The notes beneath the pieces were generated by a model, which worked only from the letters and a program-made list of their open reading frames with translations, was not told the origin of the DNA and made no database searches. The position numbers and the translations under genes are program-made. This document shows, piece after piece, positions 17,112-25,902 of a DNA stretch of 43,588 bases. Positions within the stretch are counted from its first letter, which is position 1. The number at the start of each line of letters is the position of its first letter. The stretch spans positions 1 through 43,588 of the forward strand of contig JAJDYX010000048.1 of NCBI GenBank assembly GCA_022824945.1, read 5' to 3'. The stretch comes from Candidatus Latescibacterota bacterium (GTDB lineage: Bacteria > Latescibacterota > UBA2968).

Positions 17112-18062
17112 ATGGCAGTTGACACCAGAACACATAGCTTAACCGCGGAAGAACGCGAGACTTACGCAAATGACGGATTCTTCATCCGACCAAAAGCCTA
17201 CGACACGTATGAGATCGACGCACTGCGCGACAAAATCGAAGACCTTGTAGAACTCATCGAAACCTCTGACGTATTGCCAGAAAAACAGAAACAAGCAATC
17301 CTGAAACGCAATATCGGAACCGAAGCGACTTCTGGCCCCGCATCGTTAAACAGCATAACGCGCGTTCACAGATTCAGCGCATTCGTGCGATCCCACATCC
17401 GCGAACCGAGGCGACTGGAAGCAGTCACACAGATCGTAGGATCGGATTTATTCTGCCCCAACGACCTGTACTTTTTCAAACCCCCGGGCACCGGACGGCC
17501 CATCGCGTGGCACCAGGACTCCTGGTACTTCCGAAACACGTATATCAGCAGCATAGGCGACGCCATAGAACAAGCCTCAATTGGAACCTGGCTGGCACTG
17601 GATGACGCAGATGAAGAAAACGGATGCTTGTGGGTCATCCCCGGCAGCCACCGCCTGGGCGTGGTAGATCACGGCCAGGTCGAAAGCGATGAATATTTAT
17701 TGCAAAAGAGATTGACCGTATCCGACGAAATGGAAGAACAGGCACTACCAGTAGAAGTGCCAAAGGGCGCACTGGTATTTTTCAACAACGCCCTGTTTCA
17801 CCGCAGCACCCCCAACAGATCAGACCGGTTTCGGCGGGCCTATATCGTACACTATATGAAAGCAACCATTCAGCATACCAATACCCGGAACAGGCAATGG
17901 ATCGCCGAAGAAACGAAGCACTGGGGCACGCATGAAATGTACATCTGCGGAATGCCCGGAACCGTACAAACAACCCCCGAAAAAGAAAGCCTGAACTGGG
18001 ACAAGGCCCTGGGAAGGACATTGACAGAAGACGACATTCGAATCTCAACATATAGCGATTAG
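17112..18062 (+). CDS. Phytanoyl-CoA dioxygenase (PhyH) family protein with canonical iron site
   Basis: The 316 residues carry a full Fe(II)/2-oxoglutarate site: His134 and Asp136 in AWHQDSWYF, distal His230 in ALFHRSTPN, and an Arg at 241 or 242 for 2-oxoglutarate. The LALDDADEENGCLWVIPGSHR block is close to phytanoyl-CoA hydroxylase and ectoine hydroxylase relatives. AGAGGAGAA precedes the ATG, 12 bases after the membrane protein gene. It is thus the third gene of the 14381-18062 unit, in which two dioxygenases flank a putative transporter. A REP-like hairpin lies 21 bases after its stop. The substrate is unknown. Confidence 0.92.
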   Translation: MAVDTRTHSLTAEERETYANDGFFIRPKAYDTYEIDALRDKIEDLVELIETSDVLPEKQKQAILKRNIGTEATSGPASLNSITRVHRFSAFVRSHIREPRRLEAVTQIVGSDLFCPNDLYFFKPPGTGRPIAWHQDSWYFRNTYISSIGDAIEQASIGTWLALDDADEENGCLWVIPGSHRLGVVDHGQVESDEYLLQKRLTVSDEMEEQALPVEVPKGALVFFNNALFHRSTPNRSDRFRRAYIVHYMKATIQHTNTRNRQWIAEETKHWGTHEMYICGMPGTVQTTPEKESLNWDKALGRTLTEDDIRISTYSD

Positions 18063-18083
18063 CAATCAGCAAAAACCTTCTGG

Positions 18084-18108
18084 ATTGCGGCTTAAAGCCT
18101 GCCGCAAT
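18084..18108. repeat. REP-like hairpin
   Basis: ATTGCGGC (18084-18091) and GCCGCAAT (18101-18108) form a perfect 8-bp stem with a 9-base loop. The flanking CTGG...TGAC context resembles the short dispersed repeats of many bacterial genomes. No T-run follows, so it may limit read-through or protect mRNA ends, but it is not a standard terminator. It separates the 14381-18062 unit from the sulfatase operon. Confidence 0.65.
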
Positions 18109-18162
18109 GACAATCAAAACCGCTGGGATTAAGTTAATATCTGACCTCTAAAAGGAAATAAA

Positions 18163-19629
18163 ATGCCAGACAAACGCCCCAACATCCTCTACATCATGAC
18201 CGACGATCATGGAACCGGTGCTCTGAGTTGCTACGGCAGCCAGATCAACCACACCCCCAACATGGATCGGATTGCCCACGGCGGGATGCGCCTGGACAAT
18301 TGTTACGTCACCTACTCCTTGTGCTCGCCCAGCCGCGCCTCCATCTTAACCGGAAAATACGCACATCTCCACGGACAAACATCCATTGGTGGAAATATCT
18401 TCGATGGCACACAACAAACATTCCCCCGCCTATTACAGGACGCGGGATATCAAACCGCAATCATCGGGAAATGGCACCTCCACAGCATACCTACTGGCTC
18501 TGATCACTACAGCGTCATGTGGAACCAAGGCTCTTATTTTGACCCCAAATTTATCGAACCCGGCACGCATGGCCCCGTATGGAAAGAAAGCCAGGGATAT
18601 TCGACAGACCTGGTAACCGACAAATGCCTGGACTGGCTCAAAGGACGAAACACCGAACAACCCTTCATGCTCCTGTGTCATTTTAAGTCCCCCCATTACA
18701 ACTGGGAGCCGGATGAAAAACACAAAACAATGTACCAGGATGAAACAATCCCCGAACCAGAGACATTTGACCACAACTTTGGAGACAGCCCGGTACCTCC
18801 CGAAGCATTGCAAGTCAAGCTGGAAACCGTACATGAACAATGGAATATCACACACTGGGACGCCATGCCCGAAGGATTGTCCATGCAGCAGCAAAAACAC
18901 AGAAACTACCAGTACTTCATCAAAGACTACCTCCGCTGCGTAGCCTCGGTAGATGATAACATCGGGCGGCTCCTCGACTACCTCGACGAACAGAACCTGA
19001 CTGAAAACACAGTTGTAGCCTATACCTCAGACAACGGGATGTTTCAGGGCGAACACGGCTGGGTCGATAAAAAAATGATGTACGAAGAAAGCCTGCGAGT
19101 CCCATTCTTAATCCGATACCCCAGAGAAATCGCAGCGGGAACCCACACAAATGACATGGTCATCAACCTCGACTATGCACCGACCTTTTTGGAATACGCC
19201 GGACAGCCCATTCCCGCAGACATCCAGGGACGAAGCCTGGTACCCCTCCTCCAGGGACACACACCAGAAGATTGGCGAACCGCGTTCTACTACCAGCACT
19301 TCGACATCCATCCCGACGGCGAACTGGCAAACTGCGGCGTACGCACCAAAAATTTCAAACTAATCTGGTACAACCACAACTACGACCATTACCAGTTCTT
19401 CGACACCCAAAACGACCCCAACGAAACTCGAGATGTATCCGAGGACCCCGAATACGCCTCAACAGTATCCGAAATGAAAGCCTTGCTGCGGGCAGAACGC
19501 GAAAAAGCGGGCCTGACAGACGAAATAGAACAACAAATATTTAACAGCGATAACATACCTCAAACGCGCAAGCAGATGAACGCGTTACTGCAGATGATAG
19601 ACACCAACACTGCAAAGGAAAAACAATGA
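18163..19629 (+). CDS. Type I sulfatase (formylglycine-dependent)
   Basis: The 488 residues begin directly with RPNILYIMTDDHG, whose aspartates bind calcium. The formylglycine motif LCSPSRASILTG follows, with Cys54 the residue to be converted. KWHLHS and the SDNGMFQGEHG segment complete the active site. It would hydrolyse a sulfate ester, probably on a sugar. No signal peptide is present, unlike most polysaccharide sulfatases, so it should act in the cytoplasm. A formylglycine-generating enzyme or anaerobic maturase must be encoded elsewhere. The stop overlaps the start of the next gene by ATGA, which couples the sulfatase to the glycosidase-like protein at 19626. AAAAGGAA precedes the ATG. 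Confidence 0.94.
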   Translation: MPDKRPNILYIMTDDHGTGALSCYGSQINHTPNMDRIAHGGMRLDNCYVTYSLCSPSRASILTGKYAHLHGQTSIGGNIFDGTQQTFPRLLQDAGYQTAIIGKWHLHSIPTGSDHYSVMWNQGSYFDPKFIEPGTHGPVWKESQGYSTDLVTDKCLDWLKGRNTEQPFMLLCHFKSPHYNWEPDEKHKTMYQDETIPEPETFDHNFGDSPVPPEALQVKLETVHEQWNITHWDAMPEGLSMQQQKHRNYQYFIKDYLRCVASVDDNIGRLLDYLDEQNLTENTVVAYTSDNGMFQGEHGWVDKKMMYEESLRVPFLIRYPREIAAGTHTNDMVINLDYAPTFLEYAGQPIPADIQGRSLVPLLQGHTPEDWRTAFYYQHFDIHPDGELANCGVRTKNFKLIWYNHNYDHYQFFDTQNDPNETRDVSEDPEYASTVSEMKALLRAEREKAGLTDEIEQQIFNSDNIPQTRKQMNALLQMIDTNTAKEKQ

Positions 19630-21614
19630 AAAATGCCAAACTCCGCTACAGACAGGTACACCTGGACTTTCACACCTCTGAACACTGCCCGAATGTCGGG
19701 GGCAAATTTGACGAAAATCAATTCATCGGCGCCTTAAAAAAAGGACATGTCAATTCCATAACCATCTTTGCACAATGCCATCACGGCTGGTGTTATTACC
19801 CCACAAAAACGGACATGGAGCATCCCAACCTGCAAACCGACCTCGTCGGACGCATGCTCGCCGCAGCCAAAAAAGCCGACATCAACATGCCCGTGTACAT
19901 CACCGTACAATGGCAGGAAAAAGCCGCCCGCGAACATCCCGAATGGCGCGTCAGGCGACCCGATGGAGGCTATGTGGGACGACCAACCATGCATCCCCAT
20001 ACCCCCCTGCCACACGGCGGATGGTATCGCCTGTGTTGCAACACGCCCTATCTCGACGCGAGTGTCCTGCCCGTATTGACAGAAGTAATGGACATGTACA
20101 ACCCCTCTGGTATATTTCTCGACATCACCGGTGAAGAAATATGCACCTGTGATTGGTGTATCGCCAGCATGCACGAAAAAGGACTTGACCCCAATAACGC
20201 TGGAGATCGGGTTATCCACTCCCAAGAAGTGTACAAAGACTATCTAACCAAAACCACGGACATCATCTGGACCCGAAATCCCGACGCCACAATTTATCAC
20301 AACGGCAGCGACAAAAAGGGGCGTCACGACCTCTACCCCTACTGGTCGCACCACGAAATTGAATCCCTGCCAACCGGCATGTGGGGATACAACCACTTCC
20401 CGACAAACGCGCGCTACTTCACAAACCTGCCCGACTGCAACGCAATCGCACAAACGGGCAAATTCCATCGCATGTGGGGTGAATTTGGCGGCTTCAAAAA
20501 TCCAGTCGCATTGGAATACGAAGTAGGACAAATCATCTCATTAAATTGTCGCTGTATGGTCGGCGATCAACTCCATCCAGAAGGTGAAATGGACGAAGAA
20601 ACCTATCGCATCATTGGCGAAGCGTACAAACGCGTTGAGGAACGCGAACCATGGCTGGAAGGTGCCGAACATGTGGTAGATGTAGCAATCCTCGCACCCT
20701 CGGGCGTACACAAAGACAGGGACCTGGAAGACAGCGAAGTCGGTGCTGGATTGATGCTCATGGAAAACCACATCCCATTCTTAATGCTCGACGAAACAAT
20801 GGACCTATCGCCCTATCAGCTATTAATTTTACCAGACAGCGTGCGCGTGGACGACGCCCTAAAAGCAAAAATCGACGCATTTCTGGCAAGTGGCGGAAAA
20901 TTGCTATCATCTGGCGAAAGCGGCCTGGACCCTGCGGAAAAAGATTTTGCGTATGACATCGGCGCGGAATATACCGGACCCTCGCCCAATGACATAGAAT
21001 ACGTAGTCGTCGGCGATACCATCGCCAAAAACATGGTACGCACCCCATTCCTCGTCTATGAATCCAGCGTAAAGACAAAAGTGACAGACGGCGAAATCCT
21101 CGCAGCCGCCTGGAAACCGTATTTCAACCGCACTTATGGAAAATTCTGCTCCCACAGAAACACCCCGTATGAAGGCGACGCGGGTTGGCCCTCTGTCATA
21201 CGCAAAGGCAACATCATCCACATCGCACAACCCATCTTCAGAGTCTATGACGACCAGGGCATGCAATTGCATCGCGACCTGGTAAAAAATTGTATCGACC
21301 TGCTCTACGACGACCCCTTATTGCAGGTCGGCCTGCCATCGTGCGGCCGCGTAAATCTAACCCGCCAACCCCAGGAAGGAAATCGGCTAATCCTGCACCT
21401 CATGTACGCCAACCCCATCAAACGGGGCGACACAAACGTAATTGAAGACATTATCCCACTGTACAATATTCCCGTCTCATTAAAAGCGGACCACGACATA
21501 TCTCGCGTATATCTCGCCCCCGAAAATGAGGACATTGAATTTGCAGTAGCGAACGGGCGCGTGTCATTTACCGTGCCAAAGGTCGAAATGAACCAGATCG
21601 TAGTAATTGAATAA
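19626..21614 (+). CDS. GHL6-like glycoside hydrolase with beta-galactosidase trimerisation-like domain
   Basis: The 662 residues start with LRYRQVHLDFHTSEHCPNVG, the opening of a TIM-barrel family often annotated as hypothetical glycosyl hydrolase 6 or alpha-amylase/fucosidase-like. Barrel strands include SITIFAQCHHGWCYYPT, MPVYITVQWQE and SGIFLDITGEEICTCDWC, where D and E are candidate catalytic residues. From about residue 350 a flavodoxin-like domain resembling the trimerisation domain of GH42 beta-galactosidases follows (PYQLLILPDSVRVDD, LASGGKLLSSG). A beta-sandwich ends the protein. There is no signal peptide. ATGA overlap with the sulfatase suggests that one substrate is desulfated and then cleaved by this pair. 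Bond specificity is unknown. Confidence 0.8.
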   Translation: MKNAKLRYRQVHLDFHTSEHCPNVGGKFDENQFIGALKKGHVNSITIFAQCHHGWCYYPTKTDMEHPNLQTDLVGRMLAAAKKADINMPVYITVQWQEKAAREHPEWRVRRPDGGYVGRPTMHPHTPLPHGGWYRLCCNTPYLDASVLPVLTEVMDMYNPSGIFLDITGEEICTCDWCIASMHEKGLDPNNAGDRVIHSQEVYKDYLTKTTDIIWTRNPDATIYHNGSDKKGRHDLYPYWSHHEIESLPTGMWGYNHFPTNARYFTNLPDCNAIAQTGKFHRMWGEFGGFKNPVALEYEVGQIISLNCRCMVGDQLHPEGEMDEETYRIIGEAYKRVEEREPWLEGAEHVVDVAILAPSGVHKDRDLEDSEVGAGLMLMENHIPFLMLDETMDLSPYQLLILPDSVRVDDALKAKIDAFLASGGKLLSSGESGLDPAEKDFAYDIGAEYTGPSPNDIEYVVVGDTIAKNMVRTPFLVYESSVKTKVTDGEILAAAWKPYFNRTYGKFCSHRNTPYEGDAGWPSVIRKGNIIHIAQPIFRVYDDQGMQLHRDLVKNCIDLLYDDPLLQVGLPSCGRVNLTRQPQEGNRLILHLMYANPIKRGDTNVIEDIIPLYNIPVSLKADHDISRVYLAPENEDIEFAVANGRVSFTVPKVEMNQIVVIE

Positions 21615-21630
21615 AAAAAGGAGGTACCTC

Positions 21631-22542
21631 ATGGCAGAAACAAAAAAAATCGTCCGGTCAGAGCCCTTTGTAATCAACAAAAACCTGGGCAGTCCGCTGG
21701 CGATATCCACCACAGGTCTGACGCCCAAAAATGCGGATGGTCTCCCGGTAGTCTTGCCAACGGAAAAACAAAAATACGACTTTGATCGCAATGGGTGGCT
21801 CTTAATACCCGGCGTACTCTCAAAAGACGAATGCGACGAAATGCGGACCTTTGCCGAACAATTGGCCAAAGACCCCGAAAGCATACCCGAACACGAACGC
21901 TGTCCACTTGGCGGACCATTGCAAAAATTAGCCGATCATCCCGTCGTCGTTGGCTTCATGAACGAATTTGTGGCATATCCTCCTCTCGCCAATGACGAGC
22001 GATACGGATTCAGACTGGAAACATCCCACCTATTTTACCGCGATGCCGAAACACCCGGAAAATTTAGCCCGCATAACGGCAACGGCCTGTTTCGCATGCC
22101 CTGGGACTCCCACTTTTACCGGTGCATCCCCGGCAAAGCGTGGAGCGGACTAACGCGCGTCGTATGGGAATTTAACCCCGTCAAAAAGGGACAGGGTAGC
22201 ACATTATTTGTAAGCGGCAGCCACAAAGCCGCTTATCCAGCACCCGAAACCGTCCGCGACCCCGAATCAACCATGTGGGAAACCTACGACTGTCCACCCG
22301 GATCGCTGCTATTCTTCACCGAAGCAATCACACACAGTGCACATCCCTGGACCAATACCGAGAACAATCGCCTCGCCGTATTCAACCTCTACAACATCGT
22401 CGCGAGCCGATGGCATTCGTGGTTGCCCCCTGAAAAACTCATCGAAACCATGCCACCCCTCAGACAAACGCTCTTCAGCGAACCGTACAACGAAAAAGTG
22501 GATACATTCTTCCCGCGCACAACGGCGTATATGGACGGATAA
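21631..22542 (+). CDS. PhyH-like dioxygenase with HxG in place of HxD
   Basis: This 303-residue PhyH-fold protein has the usual late elements: the VSGSHKAAYPAPE block, distal His235 in AITHSAHPW and Arg247 for 2-oxoglutarate. At the place of the HxD motif it reads SPHNGNGL, so His148 is followed by Gly150 instead of Asp or Glu. His148 lies about 30 residues before the VVWEFNPV strand, the same spacing as in the canonical neighbours, so the match in position is good. HxG is known from Fe/2-oxoglutarate halogenases, where chloride fills the empty ligand site. An alternative is a subfamily with another carboxylate ligand. The ATG at 21631 follows AAGGAGGT; an upstream in-frame ATG at 21607 has no such site. 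The next gene is a close paralog with the same motif. Confidence 0.87.
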   Translation: MAETKKIVRSEPFVINKNLGSPLAISTTGLTPKNADGLPVVLPTEKQKYDFDRNGWLLIPGVLSKDECDEMRTFAEQLAKDPESIPEHERCPLGGPLQKLADHPVVVGFMNEFVAYPPLANDERYGFRLETSHLFYRDAETPGKFSPHNGNGLFRMPWDSHFYRCIPGKAWSGLTRVVWEFNPVKKGQGSTLFVSGSHKAAYPAPETVRDPESTMWETYDCPPGSLLFFTEAITHSAHPWTNTENNRLAVFNLYNIVASRWHSWLPPEKLIETMPPLRQTLFSEPYNEKVDTFFPRTTAYMDG

Positions 22543-22559
22543 CTGAAAAGGAGACCGAC

Positions 22560-23459
22560 ATGAGCGACAACGGAACAGTAACACCTTATATCATCGACAA
22601 AAATCTGGGTAGTCCCATGGACGACTACTCAGACGTATTGCCAAAGAAAAATGGCGACGGATTAGACATCATCGAACCGACCACAGAGCAGAAGTACCGA
22701 TTCGACAAAGACGGGTGGCTCTTAGTCCCCGGTGTACTGAGCGAACAGGACATCAAAGAAATGCGGGAATATTGTCTTCAACTGCATCTCGATCCCCAAT
22801 CGCTCCCCGAACACGAACGCACCCCGCTGGCAGGTCCAACGCAAAAATTAATAGACCACCCCCTCGTAATCGGCATGCTGAATGAATTTATGGCCAATCC
22901 CCGCCTATCAAGCCCCAACTGTTACGGATTTAGTCTGGCCGCCAATGGACTCTGGTATAGAACCGCACCCACCCGGCGAAATGAAGGCAGAAGAGAAGCC
23001 CGTCAATTCAGCCCACACAACGGCAATGGACTATATCGCCTGCCCGGCGACGCACACTATTACAACGCCTTCCCCGGCAAAGCCAACAGCCCGCATACCC
23101 GCGTGATATGGGAACTGAACCCGGTAAAACACAAACAGGGCGGCACACTCCTCGTAACGGGCAGCCACAAAGCCGTGTACACCGCCCCCGACGAAATTCA
23201 AGATCCCGACTCCAGCATCTGGACGACCTATTCGTGTCCGGCAGGCTCGGTCCTGTTCTTTGCAGAAGCAACCACACACAGCGCGTATCCGTGGATCAAC
23301 GAAGAAAATGATCGCATTGCCATTGCCAACCTCTACAACTTCGTGGATGGTGGTCACGCCAGACTATTGCGACCAGACCCCCGCATACTAAAATCCATGC
23401 CCCCAATTCGCCAGACCCTGTTCAGAGAGCGATTTGCCGGTCAAAATGTCGTCAGGTGA
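22560..23459 (+). CDS. PhyH-like dioxygenase paralog with HxG in place of HxD
   Basis: The 299 residues are clearly paralogous to the gene before: both begin with a KNLGSPM/L segment, share GWLL(V/I)PGVLS and PEHER, and end with PPIRQTLF or PPLRQTLF. The iron motif is again SPHNGNGL, with His153 and Gly155, and the distal ligand is His240 in ATTHSAYPW, with Arg252 behind it. Conservation of the same HNGNG in two diverged copies argues that the missing carboxylate is functional and not a sequencing error. AAAAGGAGA precedes the ATG, 17 bases after the first paralog. The sulfatase gene follows after 6 bases. The pair may act as a heteromer or on related substrates. Confidence 0.87.
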   Translation: MSDNGTVTPYIIDKNLGSPMDDYSDVLPKKNGDGLDIIEPTTEQKYRFDKDGWLLVPGVLSEQDIKEMREYCLQLHLDPQSLPEHERTPLAGPTQKLIDHPLVIGMLNEFMANPRLSSPNCYGFSLAANGLWYRTAPTRRNEGRREARQFSPHNGNGLYRLPGDAHYYNAFPGKANSPHTRVIWELNPVKHKQGGTLLVTGSHKAVYTAPDEIQDPDSSIWTTYSCPAGSVLFFAEATTHSAYPWINEENDRIAIANLYNFVDGGHARLLRPDPRILKSMPPIRQTLFRERFAGQNVVR

Positions 23460-23465
23460 GAACTC

Positions 23466-24854
23466 ATGGACCAGAACCGACCAAATATCCTGTTCATAAT
23501 GACCGATGAGCAGCGCTTTGACCACCTGGGAAGTGTAAACCCCGCGGTAAAAACACCACACCTGGATGCCCTCGCCAATGACGGCGTCCTATTCAGCCGG
23601 GCATACACACCCAATCCATCGTGCGTACCTGCGCGAGCGGGAATCTTCACCGGAAAATATCCCCACCAGTGCGCGGCACCCACCTTTATCACCTATCTGC
23701 CAGCGCACGAAAAGACATTCATGAGTTATTTGCAGGAAGCGGGATATTACACGGCAGTAATTGGAAAACAACACTTTGGCGAATCGAAAATCGAACGGGG
23801 CTATGACTACGAAGATATTATCGACAGCCACAGCCCCGCGCCTCAAAATCCAAATCGCAACTCCTATAACCAGTGGCTATGGGACGCTGGATTTAAGCAC
23901 CGCAACGAACTGATACAGGGCAATCCCGACATCAGAAGATATTCGGAATGGAAGGCAGACCCAAAATACCACGTCGATCACTACGTAGGCGACCGGGGCC
24001 GCGAATGGATCGAAAGCGGCATGCCCGAAAATTGCCCCTGGTTTTGCTGGATCTCATTCCCAGGTCCCCACGGACCAATCGACTGTGGCAATCTTCCCCA
24101 GGCCGACCTGTACGACCCATCTGAAATTGACATGCCAGAGACAAATTTTGAAATGCTGGCACAAAAACCCCCGCACAATTCATTGCGAGGTGGACCCGAG
24201 CGCCAACAGCCTTTTACAAACGATGAAATTCGCAAACTTCGACACGCTTATTACGCAAACGTAACGCTCATAGATAAAAAAATTGGCGCAATCGTACAGG
24301 CATTAAAAAATAGCGGCGCTTATGACAACACCCTCATATTCTTCACCAGCGACCACGGCGACTTCATGGGCGACTTTCAGCTCATGGCAAAAGGGCAAAA
24401 CATAATGGAAGTACTCATGCGCATCCCCTTTATAATCAAACCCCCCAAAGGTGGCGCACGCGGAAAAGTAGAATCGTCTCTCATCTCGGCAATCGATATT
24501 GCAGCCACCAGTTTAACGGTCGCTGGCGCAGAAGTACCCGAGCACATGGCGTCACGCGATCTATCGCATTACTGGTCCCATGCAGAAGACCTGGACGACC
24601 GGGAGGAGTTATACATGGAAGCATCGGGCATTCGGTGCTTGCGCACCCGACGCTGGAAAATAGGGCATTATTGGAACAAACCCTATGGCGAACTCTACGA
24701 CCTGAAAAACGACCCGTGGGAAAAAGAAAACCTGTGGGACCGCCCTGAACTAACAGAGTTAAAATCCAAATTGCAAAAGCGATTATTGGATAAACTGATT
24801 GAATTGAGCCAGCGGTCTTATATCGCGTGGAATCACGGCGCACCTGAATTATGA
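23466..24854 (+). CDS. Type I sulfatase (formylglycine-dependent)
   Basis: The 462 residues open with RPNILFIMTDEQRFDHLG and carry the maturation motif PSCVPARAGIFTGKYPH, with Cys53 as the formylglycine residue and Arg57 completing CxPxR. GKQHFGE and TSDHGDFMGD complete the active site. Ala in the fourth motif position is less common than Ser or Thr but occurs in active members. There is no signal peptide. It lies 6 bases after the PhyH paralog pair and 12 before the Gfo/Idh/MocA gene, in one operon. It probably releases sulfate from an imported sugar, with specificity different from the sulfatases at 18163 and 27671, to which it is only distantly similar. Confidence 0.93.
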   Translation: MDQNRPNILFIMTDEQRFDHLGSVNPAVKTPHLDALANDGVLFSRAYTPNPSCVPARAGIFTGKYPHQCAAPTFITYLPAHEKTFMSYLQEAGYYTAVIGKQHFGESKIERGYDYEDIIDSHSPAPQNPNRNSYNQWLWDAGFKHRNELIQGNPDIRRYSEWKADPKYHVDHYVGDRGREWIESGMPENCPWFCWISFPGPHGPIDCGNLPQADLYDPSEIDMPETNFEMLAQKPPHNSLRGGPERQQPFTNDEIRKLRHAYYANVTLIDKKIGAIVQALKNSGAYDNTLIFFTSDHGDFMGDFQLMAKGQNIMEVLMRIPFIIKPPKGGARGKVESSLISAIDIAATSLTVAGAEVPEHMASRDLSHYWSHAEDLDDREELYMEASGIRCLRTRRWKIGHYWNKPYGELYDLKNDPWEKENLWDRPELTELKSKLQKRLLDKLIELSQRSYIAWNHGAPEL

Positions 24855-24866
24855 GGAACCTCGTAT

Positions 24867-25886
24867 ATGAACGGATATCGGATAGGAATTGTAGGATGCG
24901 GTGGAATAGCGCATCGGCACATTGCGGGATATCGGAAAGTCGCGCACGACCTGGGAGAAGTCGTCGCAGGATGCGACATAGACAAAGAGCAACTGAATGG
25001 ATATTGCGACCAATACGACATACCCAATCGCTTTACAAATGCGGCAGACATGATCGCATCGGGTGAAGTCGATGTCATCAGCCTGTTAACACCCCCTGCT
25101 GTGCGCCATGACGTGATCTTTCCCGCAATTGAAAAAGGCATCCATCTCCTCGTCGAAAAACCATTCGGCGAAACATTGTGCGATGCAGTATCCTTTGTCG
25201 AAGCCGCGGAAAAAGCAGGCGTAACCCTGGCGGTAAACCACCAATTGGGATTCATGGAAGACGTCGTCGCAATGCGCGACATCGTCAACTCGGGTGACAT
25301 TGGCGACATACGTTATATATCGCACGACGAATTAAAAAACCGGACGCGAGTACGCGGATGGCGAAGCCGGGAAAAACGCCTGGAAATCAGTATCTTTAGC
25401 ATACACCTCATCGACCGCATCCGCACATTGGCGGGCAGCCCTCCCCAAAACGTATCAGCCGTAACGCGCCATTGGAATCCAGACGTCAAAGGCGAAACCT
25501 TTACCAGCCTGACAGTACAATTTGAAAATGGCATCGTCGGCACCATGATATCCAACTGGCATGGCTTAACCCTGTCAGAATGTCGATTGCGCGTAGATGC
25601 CACAAAAGGATCGGTCTTATCCGTCAAAAAAGTCGTACTTGACGACACAGCCACACTGCACATCCATCCCCTGAACGGAAAAAAGGAAACACGCGAATTC
25701 CACCGCGAAGGGGCATTCACACACGCAATGGGTGAAAGCATGAACCACCTGATGGACTCAGCGCGGCGCGGCACAGAACCCATGCACAGTGGGCGAGGAA
25801 ATTTATACACCATGCAAATTGTCGATGCGGCCTATCTATCGGCACAACGCGGCGGACAAATGGTAGAAGTAGCGGAAATAAAATAA
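24867..25886 (+). CDS. Gfo/Idh/MocA family NAD(P)-dependent sugar oxidoreductase
   Basis: The 339 residues have the N-terminal Rossmann motif GIVGCGGIAHRHI (8-20), the family signature EKPFGE (E97, K98, P99), and the C-terminal alpha/beta domain with a probable catalytic histidine in SIFSIHLIDRIR near residue 179. Enzymes of this family oxidise or reduce sugars, inositols or their acids and sometimes open glycosidic bonds by a redox route. GAGGAA lies 8 bases before the ATG. The position between a sulfatase and two PhyH genes suggests that it handles the desulfated monosaccharide. No membrane or export signal is seen. Confidence 0.92.
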   Translation: MNGYRIGIVGCGGIAHRHIAGYRKVAHDLGEVVAGCDIDKEQLNGYCDQYDIPNRFTNAADMIASGEVDVISLLTPPAVRHDVIFPAIEKGIHLLVEKPFGETLCDAVSFVEAAEKAGVTLAVNHQLGFMEDVVAMRDIVNSGDIGDIRYISHDELKNRTRVRGWRSREKRLEISIFSIHLIDRIRTLAGSPPQNVSAVTRHWNPDVKGETFTSLTVQFENGIVGTMISNWHGLTLSECRLRVDATKGSVLSVKKVVLDDTATLHIHPLNGKKETREFHREGAFTHAMGESMNHLMDSARRGTEPMHSGRGNLYTMQIVDAAYLSAQRGGQMVEVAEIK

Positions 25887-25902
25887 TACTGGAGGAACAG
25901 CA

